A stretch of 64,000 nt of DNA from Homarus americanus (GCF_018991925.1 NW_024720724.1:1-64000), one strand, 5' to 3'; numbered from the stretch's first letter, positions 31,260 through 45,113 are shown. A program made the numbers and translations. The notes: generated by a model not told the origin, from the sequence alone.

Positions 31260-33815
31260 GGGAGAACTGATATAAAGAAGATAACTGTAGGTCGATAAAC
31301 ATGACGCTAGAGGCCTGAGAACACCTGTGGCAACTAGCAAGGTCGATATACATGAGTGAGGCCGAGAGCCCTGTAGGTCGATATACATGACGAGGCCTGA
31401 GAGCACCTGTAGGTCGATACAACATGACGCTAGAGGCCTGAGAGACACCTGTAGGTCGATATACATGACGCTAGAGGCCTGAGAACACCTGTAGGTCGAT
31501 AAACATGACGCTAGAGGCCTGAGAGCACCTGTAGGTCGATATACAAAGACCACACGCATCGCTAGCCTGAAACCGAACATGACGCTAGAGCAACACCGTG
31601 TCGATAAACATGCCTAGAGGCCTGAGAGCACTCAGATATACGACGCGAGAGGCCTGAGAGCACCTGTGGTAGGTCGATATACATGACGCTAGAGGCCTGA
31701 GAACACCTGTAGGTCGATATACACATGACGCTAGAGGCCTGAGAGAGCACCTGTAGGTCGATATACATGACGCTAGAGGCCTGAGAACACCTGTGGTCGA
31801 TATACATGACGGAGAGCAAGCACCGGTATATCATGACGCTAGAGGCCTGAGAGCACCTGTAGGTCGGATATACATGACGCTAGAGGCCTGAGAACACCTG
31901 TAGGTCGATATACATGACAGAGCCCTGAGAACACCTGTAGGCGATATACATGACGCTAGAGGCCTGAGAGCACCTGTAGGTCGATATACATGACGCTAGA
32001 GGCCTGAGAACACCTGTAGGTCGATATATGACGCTAGAGGCCTGAGAACACCTGTAGGTCGATATACATGACGATAGAGGCCTGAGAACACCTGTAGGTC
32101 GATATACATGACGATAGAGGCCTGAGAACACCTGTAGGTCGATATACATGACGCTAGAGGCCTGAGAACACCTGTAGTCGATATACACACGCTAGAGGCT
32201 GAATTGTAGGTCGATATACATGACGCTAGAGGCCTGAGAACACCTGTAGGTCGATATTACGACGAACTGAGAACACCTGTGTCGATAAACATGACGCTAG
32301 AGGCCTGAGAGCACCTGTAGGTCGATATACATGACGGTAGAGGCCTGAGAACACCTGTAGGTCGATATACATGACGGTAGAGGCCTGAGAACACCTGTGG
32401 GTCGATAAAACATGACGCTAGAGGCCTGAGAACACCTGTAGGTCGATAATAATGAGTAGAGGCTGAGAACACTGTGTTATACATGACGCTAGAGGCCTGA
32501 GAGCACCTGTGTCGATATACATGACGGTAGAGGCCAGAGAACACCTGTAGGTCGATATACATGACGCTAGAGGCCTGAGAACACCTGTAGGTCGATAAAC
32601 ATGACGCTAGAGGCCTGAGAGCACCTGTAGGTCGATAATACGACGCTAGAGGCCTGAGAGCACCTGTAGGTCGATATAGATGACGCTAGAGGCCTGAGAG
32701 CACCTGTAGGTCGATATACATGACAGAGGCCTGAGAGCACCTGTAGTGATATAGATGACGCTAGAGGCCTGAGAGCACCTGTAGGTCGATATACGTAGAG
32801 GCCTGAGAACACGTAGGTCGATATACATGACGCTAGAGGCCTGAGAGCACCTGTAGGTCGATATACATGACGCTAGAGGCCGAGAGCACCTGTAGGTCGA
32901 TATACATGACGCTAGAGGCCTGAGAACAATTGTCGATATATGACGCTAGAGGCCCGAGAGCACCTGTAGGTCGATATACTGACGCTAGAGGCCTGAGAGC
33001 ACCTGTAGGTTGATAAACATGACGCTAGAGGCCTGAGAACACCTGTAGGTCGATATACATGACGCTAGAGGCCTGGAGACCTGTAGGTCGATATACATGA
33101 CGCTAGAGGCCTGAGAATACCTGTAGGTCGATATACATGACGCTAGAGGCCTGGAGAACACCTGTAGGTCGATATACATGACGCTAGAGGCCTGAGAGAA
33201 CACCTGTAGGTCGATATACATGACGCTAGAGGCCTGAGAACACCTGTAGGTCGATATACATGACGCTAGAGGCCTGAGAGCACCTGTAGGTCGATATACA
33301 TGACGCTAGAGGCCTGAGAAAACCTGCAGGTCGATATACATGACGATAGAGGCCTGAGAGCACCTGTAGGTCGATATACATGACGCTAGAGGCCTGAGAA
33401 CACCTGTAGGTCGATATACATGACGCTAGAGGCCCGAAGAACACCTGTAGGTCGATATACATGACGCTAGAGGCCTGAGAACACCTGTAGGTCGATATAC
33501 ACGCCAGGAGGCCTGAGAACACCTGTAGGTCGATATACATGACGCTAGAGGCCTGAGAACACCTAGGTTGATGACGAATAGAGGCTGAGAACACCTGTAG
33601 GTTGATATACATGACGCTAGAGGCCTGAGAACACTGTAGGTCGATATACATGACGCTAGAGGCCTGAGAACACCTGTAGGTCGATAAACATGACGATAGA
33701 GGCCTGAGAACCTGTAGGTCGATATACATGACGCTAGAGGCCTGAGAACACCTGTAGGTCGATATACATGACGGTAGAGGCCTGAGAACACCTGTAAGTC
33801 GATAAACATGAATGT
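31260..33815. repeat. 40-bp tandem array, about 63 units
   Basis: Unit core CCTGAGAACACCTGTAGGTC followed by GATATACATGACGCTAGAGG. Frequent variants are GAGAGCACC for GAGAACACC and GATAAACATG for GATATACATG. The left part (31260-32560) has many deletions and junk units; 32820-33800 is regular. No frame is preserved (40 is not a multiple of 3), and the minus-strand readings (YRPTGVLRPLASCISTYRCS-like) are satellite translation, not protein. Confidence 0.97.
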
Positions 33816-34160
33816 AATCTTACTGGAACAGCTGTGCGTAGATATAGAGGAAGATAAAGGCTGTTGGATAAAGGTGAAGCCGACAACGATGATCAAAGAA
33901 CTCCATTAGCATGCCTGAACTGAGAGAGAGAGAGAGAGAGTAGAACCTTCTACCAGATACTCAGCAGCTCCTTAACGTCCGCCTGTGTGTTATGGAAAAC
34001 ATTTTACGTGTTTGGGGAAGTTCCATCCATCAGGGGAATTTCCCTTAGGACTTTAATATTAGGGTAAAGGAGGTGGGCAGTGGCAGCTCTCCTCCCGTCC
34101 TCCAGGGATGTACGCCAAGGTGGATGGGGAAGAGGATACCTGATGTTATACAAAATGGAG
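33816..34160. other. spacer between large arrays
   Basis: About 345 bp including a GA run (33920-33940). No gene seen. Confidence 0.5.
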
Positions 34161-34164
34161 AATG

Positions 34165-37100
34165 AGGGTACTCAGCCAGATGGATAAGGGGTCCTGGTAC
34201 TGTAAGATGGATAAAGAGGTCCTGGTACTGTGTAAGATGGATAAGAGGTCCTGGTACTGTGTAGGATGGATAAGGAGGTCCTGGTACTGTGTAGGATGGA
34301 TAAGGGGTCCTGGTACTGTGGGATGGATAAGGAGGTCCTGGTACTGTAAGATGAGGAGGTCCGTACTGTATAGGATGGTGGGTCCTGGACTGTGTAGGAT
34401 GGATAAGGGGTCCTGGTACTGTGTAGGATGGATAAGGGGTCCTGGTACTGTGTGTAAGATGGATAAGGAGGTCCTGGACTGTGTGGGATGGATAAAGGTC
34501 CTGGTACTGTGTAGGATGGATAAGGGGTCCTGAACTGTGTAGGATGGATAAGGAGGTCCTGGTACTGTGTGTGTAGGATGGATAAAAAGAGGTCCGCATG
34601 TGTAGGATGATGGGTCCTGGTACGTAGATAAGGGGTCCTGGTACTGTGTAGGATGGATAAGGAGGTCCTGGTACTGTGTAGATGGATAAAAGGTCCTGGT
34701 ACTGTTGTGGGATGGATAAGGGGTCCTGGTACTGTGTGTGTAGGATGGATAAGGGGTCCTGGAACTGTGTAGGGATGGATAAGGGGTCCTGGAACTGTGT
34801 AGGATGGATAAGGGGATCCTGGTGCTGTGTAGGATGGATAAGGGGTCCTGGTGCTGTGTAGGATGGATAAGGAGGTTCTGGTGCTGTGTGGGATGGATAA
34901 GGGGTCCTGGTACTGTGTAGATGGAGGAGGTGCTGTGTAGGATGGATAAAGGGGTCCTGCACTGTGTGTAGGATGGATAAGGAGGTTCTGGTGCTGTGTG
35001 GATGGATAAGAGGTCCTGGTACTGTGTAGATGGATAAGGGGTCCTGAACTGTGTAGGATGGATAAGGGGTCCTGGAACTGTGTGTAGGATGGATGTCCTG
35101 AACTGTGTAGGATGGAGGGGATCCTGGTGCTGTGTTGGATGGATAAGGGGTCCTGGAACTGTGTAGGATGGATAAGGGGGTCCTGAACTGTGTAGGATGG
35201 ATAAGGGGTCCTGGTACTGTGTAGGAATGAGGAGGTCCTGGTACTGTAGATGGATAAGGTCCTGGAACTGTGTAGGATGGATAAGGGTCCTGAACTGTGT
35301 AGGATGGATAAGGAGGTCCTGGTACTGCGTGTAGGATGGATAAGGGGTCCTGAACTGTGTAGGATGGATAAGGGGTCCTGGTACTGTGTAGGATGGATAA
35401 GGGGTCCTGAACTGTGTAGGATGGATAAGGGGGTCCTGGTACTGTGTAGGATGGATAAGGGGTCCTGTACTGTGTAGGAGAGTAAGGGGATCCTGGTACT
35501 GTGTAGGATGGATAAGGGGTCCTGGAACTGTGTAGGATGGATAAGGGGTCCTGGAACTGTGTAGGATGGATAAGGAGGTCCTGGTACTGTGTAGGATGGA
35601 TAAGGGGTCCTGGAACTGTGTAGGATGGATAAGGGATCCTGGTATGCTGTGTAGGATGGATAAGGGGGTCCTGGAACTGTGTAGATGGATAAGGAGGTCC
35701 TGGTAGTGTAGGATGGATGGGGTCCTGGAACTGTGTAGGATGGATGGGGTCCTGGTACTGTGTAGGATGGATAAGGGGGTCCTGGAACTGTGTAGGATGG
35801 ATAAGGGGGTCTCGTACTGTAGGATGGATAAGGGGTCCTGGTGACTGTAGGGATGAATGAGGGGTCCTGGTGCTGTGTAGGATGGATAAGGGGTTCATTG
35901 TGTAGGATGGATAAGGAGGTCCTGGTACTGTGTAGGATGGATAAGGGGTCCTGTACTGTAGATGGATAAGGAGGTGTGTAGGATGGATAAGGGGTCCTGG
36001 TACTGTGTAGGATGGATAAAGGGTCCTGGTACTGTGTAGGATGGATAAGGGGGTCCTGGTACTGTGTAGGATGGATAAGGGGTCCTGGTACTGTAGGATG
36101 GATAAGGGGTCCTGTACTTTTAGGTGGATATAATCCTGGTACTGTGTAGGATGGATAAAGGGTCCTGGTACTGTGTAGGATGGATAAGGGGTCCGAACTG
36201 TGTGGGATGGAAAAGGAGGTCCTGGTGCTGTGTGAGGATGGATAAGGGGGTCCTGGAACTGTGTAGGATGGATAAGGGGTCCTGGTACTGTGTAGGATGG
36301 ATAAGGGGTCCTGGTACTGTGTAGGATGGATAAGGAGGTGCTGTGTAGGATGGATAAGGGGTCCTGGAACTGTGTAGGATGGATAAGGGGTCCTGAACTG
36401 TGTAGGATGGATAAGGGGTCCTGAACGTAGGATGGATAAGGGGATCCTGGTGCTGTGTAGGATGGATAGGGGGTCCTGGTACTGTGTAGGATGGATAAGG
36501 GGTCCTGGTACTGTGTAGGATGGATAAGGGGTCCTGGTACTGTGTGGGTGGATAAAGGGGTCCTGGTACTGTGTGGGATGGATAAGGAGGTGCTGTGTGA
36601 GGATGGATGGGGTCCTACTGTGTAGGATGGATAAGGGGTCCTGGAACTGTGTAGGATGGATAAGGGGTCCTGGAACTGTGTAGGATGGATAAGGGGTCCT
36701 GAACTGTGTAGATGGATAAGGGGATCCTGGTACTGTGTAGATGGATAAGGGGTCCTGGTACTGTGTAGGATGATAAGGGGTCCTGGTACTGTGTAGGATG
36801 GATAAGGGGGTCCTGGTACTGTGTAGGATGGATAAGGGGGTCCTGGTACTGTGTAGGATGGATAAGGGAGGTACTGTAGGATGGATAAAGGGGTCCTGGT
36901 ACTGTGTAGGATGGATAGGAGGTGCTGTGTAGGATGGATAAGGGGTCCTGAACTGTGTGATGGATAAGGGGGTCCTGGTACTGTGTAGGATGGATAAGGA
37001 GGTCCTGCAGGATGGATGGGGGTCCTGGTACTGTGTAGGATGGATAAGGGGTCCTGGTACTGTGTAGATGGATAAGGAGGTGCTGTGTAGGGATGGATAA

Positions 37101-37675
37101 GGGGTCCTGGTACTGTGTGGGATGGATAAGGAGGTGCTGTGTAGGGATGGATAAAGGGTCCTGGAACTGTGTGGGATGGATAAGGGGTCCTGGAACTGTG
37201 TAGGATGGATAAGGGGTCCTGGAACTGTGTAGGATGGATAAGGGATCCTGGTGCTGTGTAGGATGGATAAGGTCCTGTACTGTGTAGGATGGATAAGGGG
37301 GTCCTGGTACTGTGTGTAGGATGGATAAGGGGTCCTGGTACTGTGTAGGATGGATAAGGGGTCCTGGTACTGTGTAGGATGGATAAGGGGTCCTGGTACT
37401 GTGTAGGATGGATAAGGGATCCTGGTACTGTGTAGGATGGATAAGGGATCCTGGTACTGTGTAGGGATGGATAAGGAGGTCCTGGTACTGTGTAGGATGG
37501 ATGGGTCCTGGAACTGTGTAGGATGGATAAGGGTCCTGGTACTGTGTAGGATGGATAAGGGATCCTGGTACTGTGTAGGATGGATAAGGGGTCCTGGTAC
37601 TGTGTAGGATGGATAAGGGATCCTGGTACTGTGTAGGATGGATAAGGGGGTCCTGGTACTGTGTAGGATGGATAA
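34165..37675. repeat. 29-bp tandem array, about 120 units
   Basis: Unit core GGATGGATAAGGGGTCCTGG followed by TACTGTGTA. Three main variants differ at TACTG, AACTG and GCTG, and some units are shortened to GGAGGTGCTGTGTAGG. 29 is not a multiple of 3, and neither strand's unit is stop-rich, so long false frames (up to ~617 codons on minus) arise. Edges at 37675-37760 grade into variants such as GGATGGATAAAGAAGTACC. Confidence 0.97.
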
Positions 37676-37859
37676 AGAAATGGGACCTAATCTTCTTCAC
37701 GGCAGCAGGATGGGGGGAGTACCTTATAGGATGGATAAAGAAGTACCTAATCTTCCTCTGTCCATCTTTATTCTTCTCTTCTCTTTCATTGTGTTTATCC
37801 ATCTTCTCTTATAATCTCCTCCTCTTCCTCTTCTCCGCACTATTTTCTCTCCATCTCTG

Positions 37860-40725
37860 CCTTCAATACTCTCCTTGTCTCTCTTCCTCCCCAGTCACTC
37901 TCCTCATCCCCAGTCTCTTCTCCTCCCCAGTCTCTCTCCCTTCCTCCCCAGTCTCTCTCCTTCCTCCCAGTCTCTCTCCTCCCTCCCCAGCTCCCTCTCC
38001 CTCCTCCCAGTCTCTTCCTTCCTCCCCAGTCTCTTTCCCTCCTCCCCAGTCTCTCTCCCTTCCTCCCCAGTCTCTTCTTCCTCCCATCTTCTCTCTCCCT
38101 TCCTCCCCAGCTCTTCTTCCTCCTACCCTGTCTCTCTCCTTCCTCCCCAGCTCTCTTCCTCCTCCCCAGTCTCTTCCTCCTCCCCAGTGTCTTTTTCTCC
38201 TCCCCAGTCTCTTCCTTTCCCCAGTTCTCTCCTTCCTCCCCAGGCTCTTCCTCCTCCCCAGTCTCTCCTCCCAGTCTCTCTCCTCTCCCAGTCTCCTTCC
38301 TCCCCAGCTCTCTTCCTCCTCCCCAGTCTCTCTTCCTCCTCCCCAGTCCTCTTCCTCCTCCCCAGTCTCTCTTCCTCCCTCCCCAGCTCCTTCTTCCTCC
38401 TCCTAGCTCCCTCTTCCTCCTCCCCAGCTCTCTTCTCCTCCTCCCAGTCCTTCTCCTCCTCCCCAGTCTCTTCCTCCTCCCCAGTCTCTTCCTCCTCCCA
38501 GTCTCTCTTCCTCCTCCCCAGTCTCCTCTTCCTCCTCCCCAGCTCTCTCCTTCCTCCCCAGTCTCTTCCTCCTCCCCAGCTCTCCTTCCCTCCCCAGTTC
38601 TCTCCTTCCTCCCCAGCTCTCTTCCTCCTCCCCAGTCTCTCTCTCCTTCCTCCCCAGTCTCTTCTTCCTCCCCAGCTCTCTCCTTCCTCCCCAGTCTCTC
38701 TCTTCCTCCCCAGTCTCTCTCTCCATCCTCCCTCAGTCTCTCTCATTCCCTCCCAGTGTCTCTTCCTCCCCCCATCTCTCTCCATCCTCCTTCTCAGTCT
38801 CTCTCCTCCTCCCCAGTCTCTCCTTCCTCCCCAGTCTCTCTCTTCCTCCCCATTCTCTCCTTCTCTCTTCTCCTTCCTCCCCAGTTCTCTCCTTCCTCCC
38901 CAGTCTTCTCCTTCTCCCCAGTCTCTCCTTCCTCCCCAGCTCTCTCCTTCCTCCCCAGTCTCTCCTTCCTCCCCCTGTCTCTCTCTCCTTCCTCCCCACC
39001 CTTCTCTTCCTCCCCAGTTCTCCTTCCTCCCCACTTCTTTCTTCCTCCCCAGCTCCTCTCCCTTCCTCCCAATCTCTTCTTTCCTCCCAGTCTCTCTCCT
39101 TCCTCCCCAGTCTCTCTCCTTCCTCCCCAGTCTCTCCTTCCTCCTCAGTCTCTCTCCTTCCTCCCAGTCTCTCCATCCCTCCCCAGTCTCTCTTCTTCCT
39201 CCCCATTCTCTCCTCCCTCCTCAGTCTCTCTCCTTCCTCCCCATCTCTTCTCTCCTCCCAGTCTCTCTCCTTCCTCCCAGCTCCTCCTTCCTCCCCAGTC
39301 TCCTCTCTTCCTCCCCAGTCTCTCTCCTTCCTCCCCAGTCTCTCTCCCTTCTTCCTCCCAGTCTCTCTCCTTCCTCCCCAGCTCTCTCCTTCCTCCCTCA
39401 GTTCTCTCCTTCCTCCCCAGTCCTCTCTCCTTCTCCCCATTCTCTCCCTCCTCCCCAGTCCTCTCTCCTTCTTCCTCCCCAATCTCTTTCTTCCTCCCCA
39501 GTCTCTTCCTTCCTCCCCAGTCTCTCTCCTCTTCCTCCCCAGTCTCTCTTCCTCCCCAGTTCTCTCCTTCCTCCCCATTCCTCTCTCTCTCTCCTTCCTC
39601 CCCAGTCTCTCCTTCCTCCCCAGTCTCTCTCCTTCCTCCCCATTCTCTCTCCTTCCTCCCTAGTTCTTTCCTTCCTCCCAGTCCCTCCTTCCTCCCCACC
39701 TCTTCTTCCTCCCCAGTCTCTCTCCTTCCTCCCCAGTTCTCTCCTTCCTCCTCCCCAGCTCTCTCTCCTTCCTCCCCAGTCTCTCCCTTCCTCCCCAGTC
39801 TCTCCTTCCTCCCTCTTCCCTCTCCTTCCTCCCCAGTCTCTCTTCTTCCTCCCCAATCTTTCTCCTTCCTCCCCATTCTCTCCTTCCTCCCCAGTCTCTC
39901 TCCTTCCTCCCTAATCTCTTCTTCCTCCCAGTCTCTCTCCTTCCTCCCCAGTCTCTCTCCTTCCTCCCCCATTCTTCTCTCTCCATCCTCCTCAGTCTTC
40001 CCTTCCTCCCCAGTCTCTCTCCTTCCTCCCCACCTCTCTTCTTCCTCCCCAGTCTCTCTCCTCCTCCCCAGTTCTCCTTCCTCCCCAGTCTCTCTCCTTC
40101 CTCCCCAGTCTCTCTCCCTTCCTCCCCCTGCTCTCTCCTTCCTCCCCAGTGATTCTCCTTCCTCCCCAGACTCTCTCCTTCCCTCCTCCCCAGTCTCTCC
40201 CCTTCCTCCCCAGTCTCTCCTCTTCCTCCCCAGTCTCTCCATCCTCCCTCAGTCTCTCTCCTTCCTCCCCAGTCTCTTTCCTCCCTAGTTCTCCTTCCTC
40301 CCCATTCTCTCCTTCCTCCCCAGTGGCTCCTCCTCCTCCCCATTCTCCTTCTTCCCTCTCCCCAGTGGCTCTCTTCCTCCTCCCATTCTCTCTCCATCCT
40401 TTCTCAGTTCCTCCCTTCCTCCTCAGTCTCTCTCCTTCCTTCCTCAGTGTCTCTCCTCCTTCTCAGTCTCTCCTTCCTCCCAGTTCTTCCTTCCTTCTCA
40501 GTCTCTCCTTCCTTCTCAGTCTCTCTCCATCCTCCCTCAGTCTCCCCTTCCTCCCCAGTGTCTCTCCTTCCTTCTCAGTGTCTCTCTCTCCTTCCTTCAG
40601 TGTCTTCCTCCTTTCTCAGTCTCTCCATCCTTCTCAGTCTCTCCTTCCTTCCCAGTGTCTCTCTACATCCTCCTCAGTCTCTCTCCTTCCTTCTCAGTCT
40701 CTCTCCCTCCTTCCCAGTCCTTCAA
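37860..40725. repeat. ~18-20-bp pyrimidine/CAG array (CTCTCTCCTTCCTCCCCAGT)
   Basis: About 2.9 kb, on the order of 140 units. Each is a C/T tract of 14-18 bases closed by CCCCAG|T, which looks like a 3' splice acceptor (polypyrimidine tract plus CAG). Unit length varies by 1-4 bases through gain or loss of CT and CC. The right end (40390-40725) shifts to CTTCTCAGTCTCTC. Plus frames are Ser/Pro/Leu, minus frames Gly/Glu/Arg; both are artefacts of stop-free units. Confidence 0.96.
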
Positions 40726-41147
40726 CAGACAAACAAACCCACCCTACTATCCATCACCCCACCAACTGGACCCAAGGAATAATAACAACAGGTAAAATAC
40801 ATCAGCTTGTGAGTGGATTGAATTTAGTTTGATAAAAATAGAATTACTTGAATCTAAAAGAGAATTTATTCCACAATTCGGGCAAAATCTAACTGCCGCC
40901 TACAGGTGGGAATTATAAGACTCAATAAATCTTTGGGAGAATTGTAACATAGAATCAATCAGGCTTCAATAATTGGTGAGTAAAATAAACTCATAAGAAT
41001 CATTAGGCCTTTTTGAGAAACTTGGAAATTATTTTACTCAATAAGACTTAACAAAGCTTAAACAATAAAATAAAGTGAAATATAGATGGATGGATAGATG
41101 GAGAGATGGAGAGAGAAAGTGGGTGAGAGAAATGAGAAGGGTAGGGT

Positions 41148-41150
<3 letters not shown>
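40726..41150. other. AT-rich spacer
   Basis: About 425 bp with no repeat or gene recognised. Confidence 0.5.

Positions 41151-41186
<36 letters not shown>
41151..41186. repeat. (GA)n microsatellite
   Basis: Perfect GA run. Confidence 0.95.
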
Positions 41187-41830
<644 letters not shown>

Positions 41831-41831
41831 T

Positions 41832-43000
41832 GCCTGTAGTCCCCCATCCCCTGCCAGTAGTCCCCATCCCCTGCCAGTAGTCGCCCCCGCCAGTAGTCCC
41901 TCCCATGCCCTAGTGTCCCCATCCCCGCCAGTAGTCCCCAATCCCCTGCCAGTAGTCCCCCCCACTCGTAGTCGCCCCTGCCAGTAGTCCCCCCTAGCCT
42001 GTAGTCCCCATCCCCTGCCACAGACTCCCATCCCCTGCCAGTAGTCCCTCCATGCCAGTAGTCCCCATCCCCACCAGTAGTCCCCATCCCCCGCCAGTAG
42101 TTCCCCATCCCCGCCAGTAGTCCCCCATCCCCTGCCAGTGGTTCCCCATCCCCGCCAGTAGTTCCCCATCCCCTGCCAGTATCCCCATCCCCGCCAGTAG
42201 TCCCCATCCCCGCCAGTAGTTCCCCTGCCAGTAGTCCCCATCCCATGCCAGTAGTCGTCCCTACTAGCCGTCCCCAGCCAGTAGTCCCCCATGCCTGTAG
42301 TCCCCATCCCCTGCCAGTAGTCCCCATCCCCTGCCAGTAGTCCCCCCACTGCCAGTGCGCTCGCCCCTGCCAGTAGTCCCCCCATGCCTGTAGTCCCCAT
42401 CCCTGCCAGTAGCCCCATCCCCTGCCAGTAGTCCCCCTCCATGCCAATAGTCCCCATCCCCTGCCAGTAGTCCCCATCCCCTACCAGTAGTCCCTCCCCA
42501 TCCCCTGCCAGTAGTTCCCCATCCCCTGCCAGTAGTTCCCTACCCTGCCAGGTCCCCATCCCCTGCCAATAGTTCCCATCCCCTGCCAATAGTTCCCCAT
42601 CCCTGCCAGTAGTCCCCCATCCCCAGTCCCCCATCCCCTGCCAGTTCCCCTGCCAGTAGTCCCCATCCCATGCCAGTAGTCGTCCCTACCAGTCGTCCCC
42701 GTGCCAGTAGTCCCCCATGCCTGTAGTCCCCATCCCCTGCCAGTAGTCCCCCAATCCCCGCGTAGTCCCCCACTGCCAGTAGTCGCCCCTGCCAGTAGTC
42801 CCCCCCATGCCGTAGTCCCCCATCCCCGCCAGTAGACCCCATCCCTGCCAGTAGTCCCTCCATGCCAGTAGTCCCCCATCCCCTGCCAGTAGTCCCCATC
42901 CCTGCCAGTAGTCCCCCATCCCCACCAGTAGTCCCCATCCCCTGCCAGTAGTTCCCCATCCCCTGCCAGTAGTTCCCCATCCTCAGTAGTCCCCCCACTG
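41832..43000. repeat. 20-bp minisatellite (CAGTAGTCCCCATCCCCTGC)
   Basis: Left part of a 3-kb array. Regular 20-bp units contain a CATCCCC segment absent from most units to the right. Variants include CATGCC for CATCCCC and loss of GTAG. Confidence 0.95.
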
Positions 43001-44822
43001 CCATGTAGTCCCCCTTGCCAGTAGTCCCCTGCCAGTCCCCTTGCCAGTAGTCCCCTGCCAGTAGTCCTCCCTGCCAGTAGTCCCCATCCCCTGCCAGTAG
43101 TCGTCCCCCCGCCAGTAGTCCCCCTACCAGCAGTCCCCCGCCAGTAGTCCTCCCCTTGCCAGTAGTTCCCATCCCCTGCCAGTAGTCGCCTCCCGCCAGT
43201 AGTCCCCTACCAGTAGTCCCCCTGCCAGTAGTCCCCCTGCCAGTAGTCCCCCTGCCAGTAGTCCTCCCTGCCAGTAGTCCCCCATCCCCGCCAGTAGTCG
43301 TCCACACCTCCGCCAGTAGTCTCCCCTGCCAGTAGTCACCCCCTGCCAGTACCTCGCCCCTGCTAGTCGCCGCCCCTGCCAGTAGTCGCCCCTGCTAGTA
43401 GCCTCGCCCCTGCTAGTAGTCCCTCCAGTAGTCCCCTTGCCAGTAGTCCCCCCTTGCCAGTAGTCCCCCTGCCAGTAGTCAGCTGCCAGTAGTCGCCCCT
43501 GCTAGTAGTCCCCTGCCAGTAGTCCCCCCATTGCCAGTAGTCCCCCCTGCTAGTAGTCCCCATGCCAGTAGTCACCCCCTGCCAGTAGTCCCCCTTCCAG
43601 TAGCCCCCCGCCAGTAGTCAGCCCTGCCAGTAGTCCCCTGCCAGTAGTCCCCCTGCCAGTAGTCCCCCTGCCAGGTAGTCCCCCCTGCCAGTAGTCCCCA
43701 TTGCCAGTAGTTGCCCCCTAGTGTAGTCCCCCTGCCAGTAGTCTACCCTGCCAGTAGTCCCCCCTGCCAGTAGTCACCCCCTGCCAGTAGTCACCCCCTG
43801 CCAGTAGTCGCCCCCCGCCAGTAGTCCACCCATTGCCAGTAGTTGCCCCCTGTAGTTCCCTGCCAGTGGTCTACCTTGCCAGTAGTCCCCCTGCCAGTAG
43901 TCACCCCTGCCAGTAGTCACCCCCTGCCAGTAGTCGCCCCTGCCAGTAATCCCCTGCCAGTAGTCCCCCCGCCACAGTTCCTCTGCCAGTAGTTCCTCTG
44001 CCAGTAGTCGCCCCTGCCAGTAGTCCCTTCCTGCCAGTAGTCCCCCTGCCGTAGCCCCTGCCAGTCGTCCCCTGCCAGTAGTCCTCCCTGCCAGTAGTCC
44101 TCCCGCCAGTAGTCCTTCCCTGCCAGTAGCCCCCCTGCCAGTAGCTCCCCTGCCAGTAGCCCCTGCCAGTAGCCCCTGCCAGAGTCCCCCTGCCAGTAGT
44201 CCCCTGCCAGTAGTCCCCTGCCAGTAGTCCCCCTGCCAGTAGTCCCCCTGTCAGTAGTCCCCTGCCAGTAAGCCCTCCCTGCCAGTAGTTCCTTCCTGCC
44301 AGTAGTCCCCCCTGCCAGTAGTCCCTCCCTGCCAGTAGTCCCCTCTGCCAGTAGTCCCCCTGCCAGTCTCCTGCCAGTATCCCCTGCCAGTAGTCCCCCC
44401 TGCCAGTAGTCCCCGCCAGTAGTCCCCTGCCAGTAGTCCTCCTGCCAGTAGTCCCCTGCCAGTCTTCCCCTGCCAGTAGCCCCCCTGCTAGTAGTCCCCT
44501 GCCAGTAGTCTCCCTGCCAGTAGTGCCCCGCCAGTAGTCCCCCCTGCCAGTAGCCCCTGCCAGTGGTCCCCCTGCCAGTAGTCCCCCGCCAGTAGTCCCC
44601 TGCCAGTAGTCCCCCCGCCAGTAGTCCCCCTGCCAGTAGTCCCCCCTGCCAGTAGTCCCCCCGCGTGGTCCCCCTGCCAGTAGCCCCCCCTGCCAGGCTC
44701 CCCGCCAGGGAGTCCCCCTGCCAGGAGTCCCCCTGCCAGGAGTCCCCCTGCCAGTAGTCCCCCTGCCAGTAGTCCCCTGCCAGGCAGTCCCCCTGCCAGT
44801 AGTCCCCTGCCAGTAGTCCCTC
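43001..44822. repeat. 15-bp minisatellite (CCAGTAGTCCCCCTG)
   Basis: Continuation of the same array with the CATCCC segment missing, leaving a 15-16-bp unit. The change is gradual between 42990 and 43300. Minus frames read GDYWQGGLLAG-like Gly/Trp/Leu repeats, which are translation artefacts. Confidence 0.95.
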
Positions 44823-44892
44823 CCCCGATGATATATGACGTGCCTGAAGTGTTCCGGTCACGTCCCCAGCTGTCTTCCTCACACCACATCCT

Positions 44893-44894
<2 letters not shown>

Positions 44895-44952
<58 letters not shown>
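44895..44952. repeat. (CT)n microsatellite
   Basis: Perfect CT run of about 57 bp. Confidence 0.97.
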
Positions 44953-44954
<2 letters not shown>

Positions 44955-45050
44955 CTTCCTCTTATCTCATGCTTCTACTTCCTTTCTCCATTCCATCTTC
45001 TTCATTCTGGCTTCCCAACCTGACGCGCCATCCGAGGCTGCAGGTTGGTA

Positions 45051-45053
<3 letters not shown>

Positions 45054-45113
<60 letters not shown>
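45054..45113. repeat. (CT)n microsatellite
   Basis: Perfect CT run of about 60 bp. Confidence 0.97.

Noticed and set aside
31260..33815. CRISPR-like look of regularly spaced 40-bp repeats
   Set aside because: There are no unique spacers. The whole period is repeated, the DNA is eukaryotic, and no cas genes are present.
34045..35898. 617-codon minus frame (HPTQYQDPLSILHS-like)
   Set aside because: Reading of the 29-bp satellite. It shifts frame each unit and has no non-repeat core.
37875..39914. 679-codon Ser/Pro/Leu frame and several long Gly/Glu/Arg frames on the opposite strand
   Set aside because: Translation of the pyrimidine/CAG array. Frame persists only because CT/CC/CAG triplets lack stops, and frames on both strands overlap completely.
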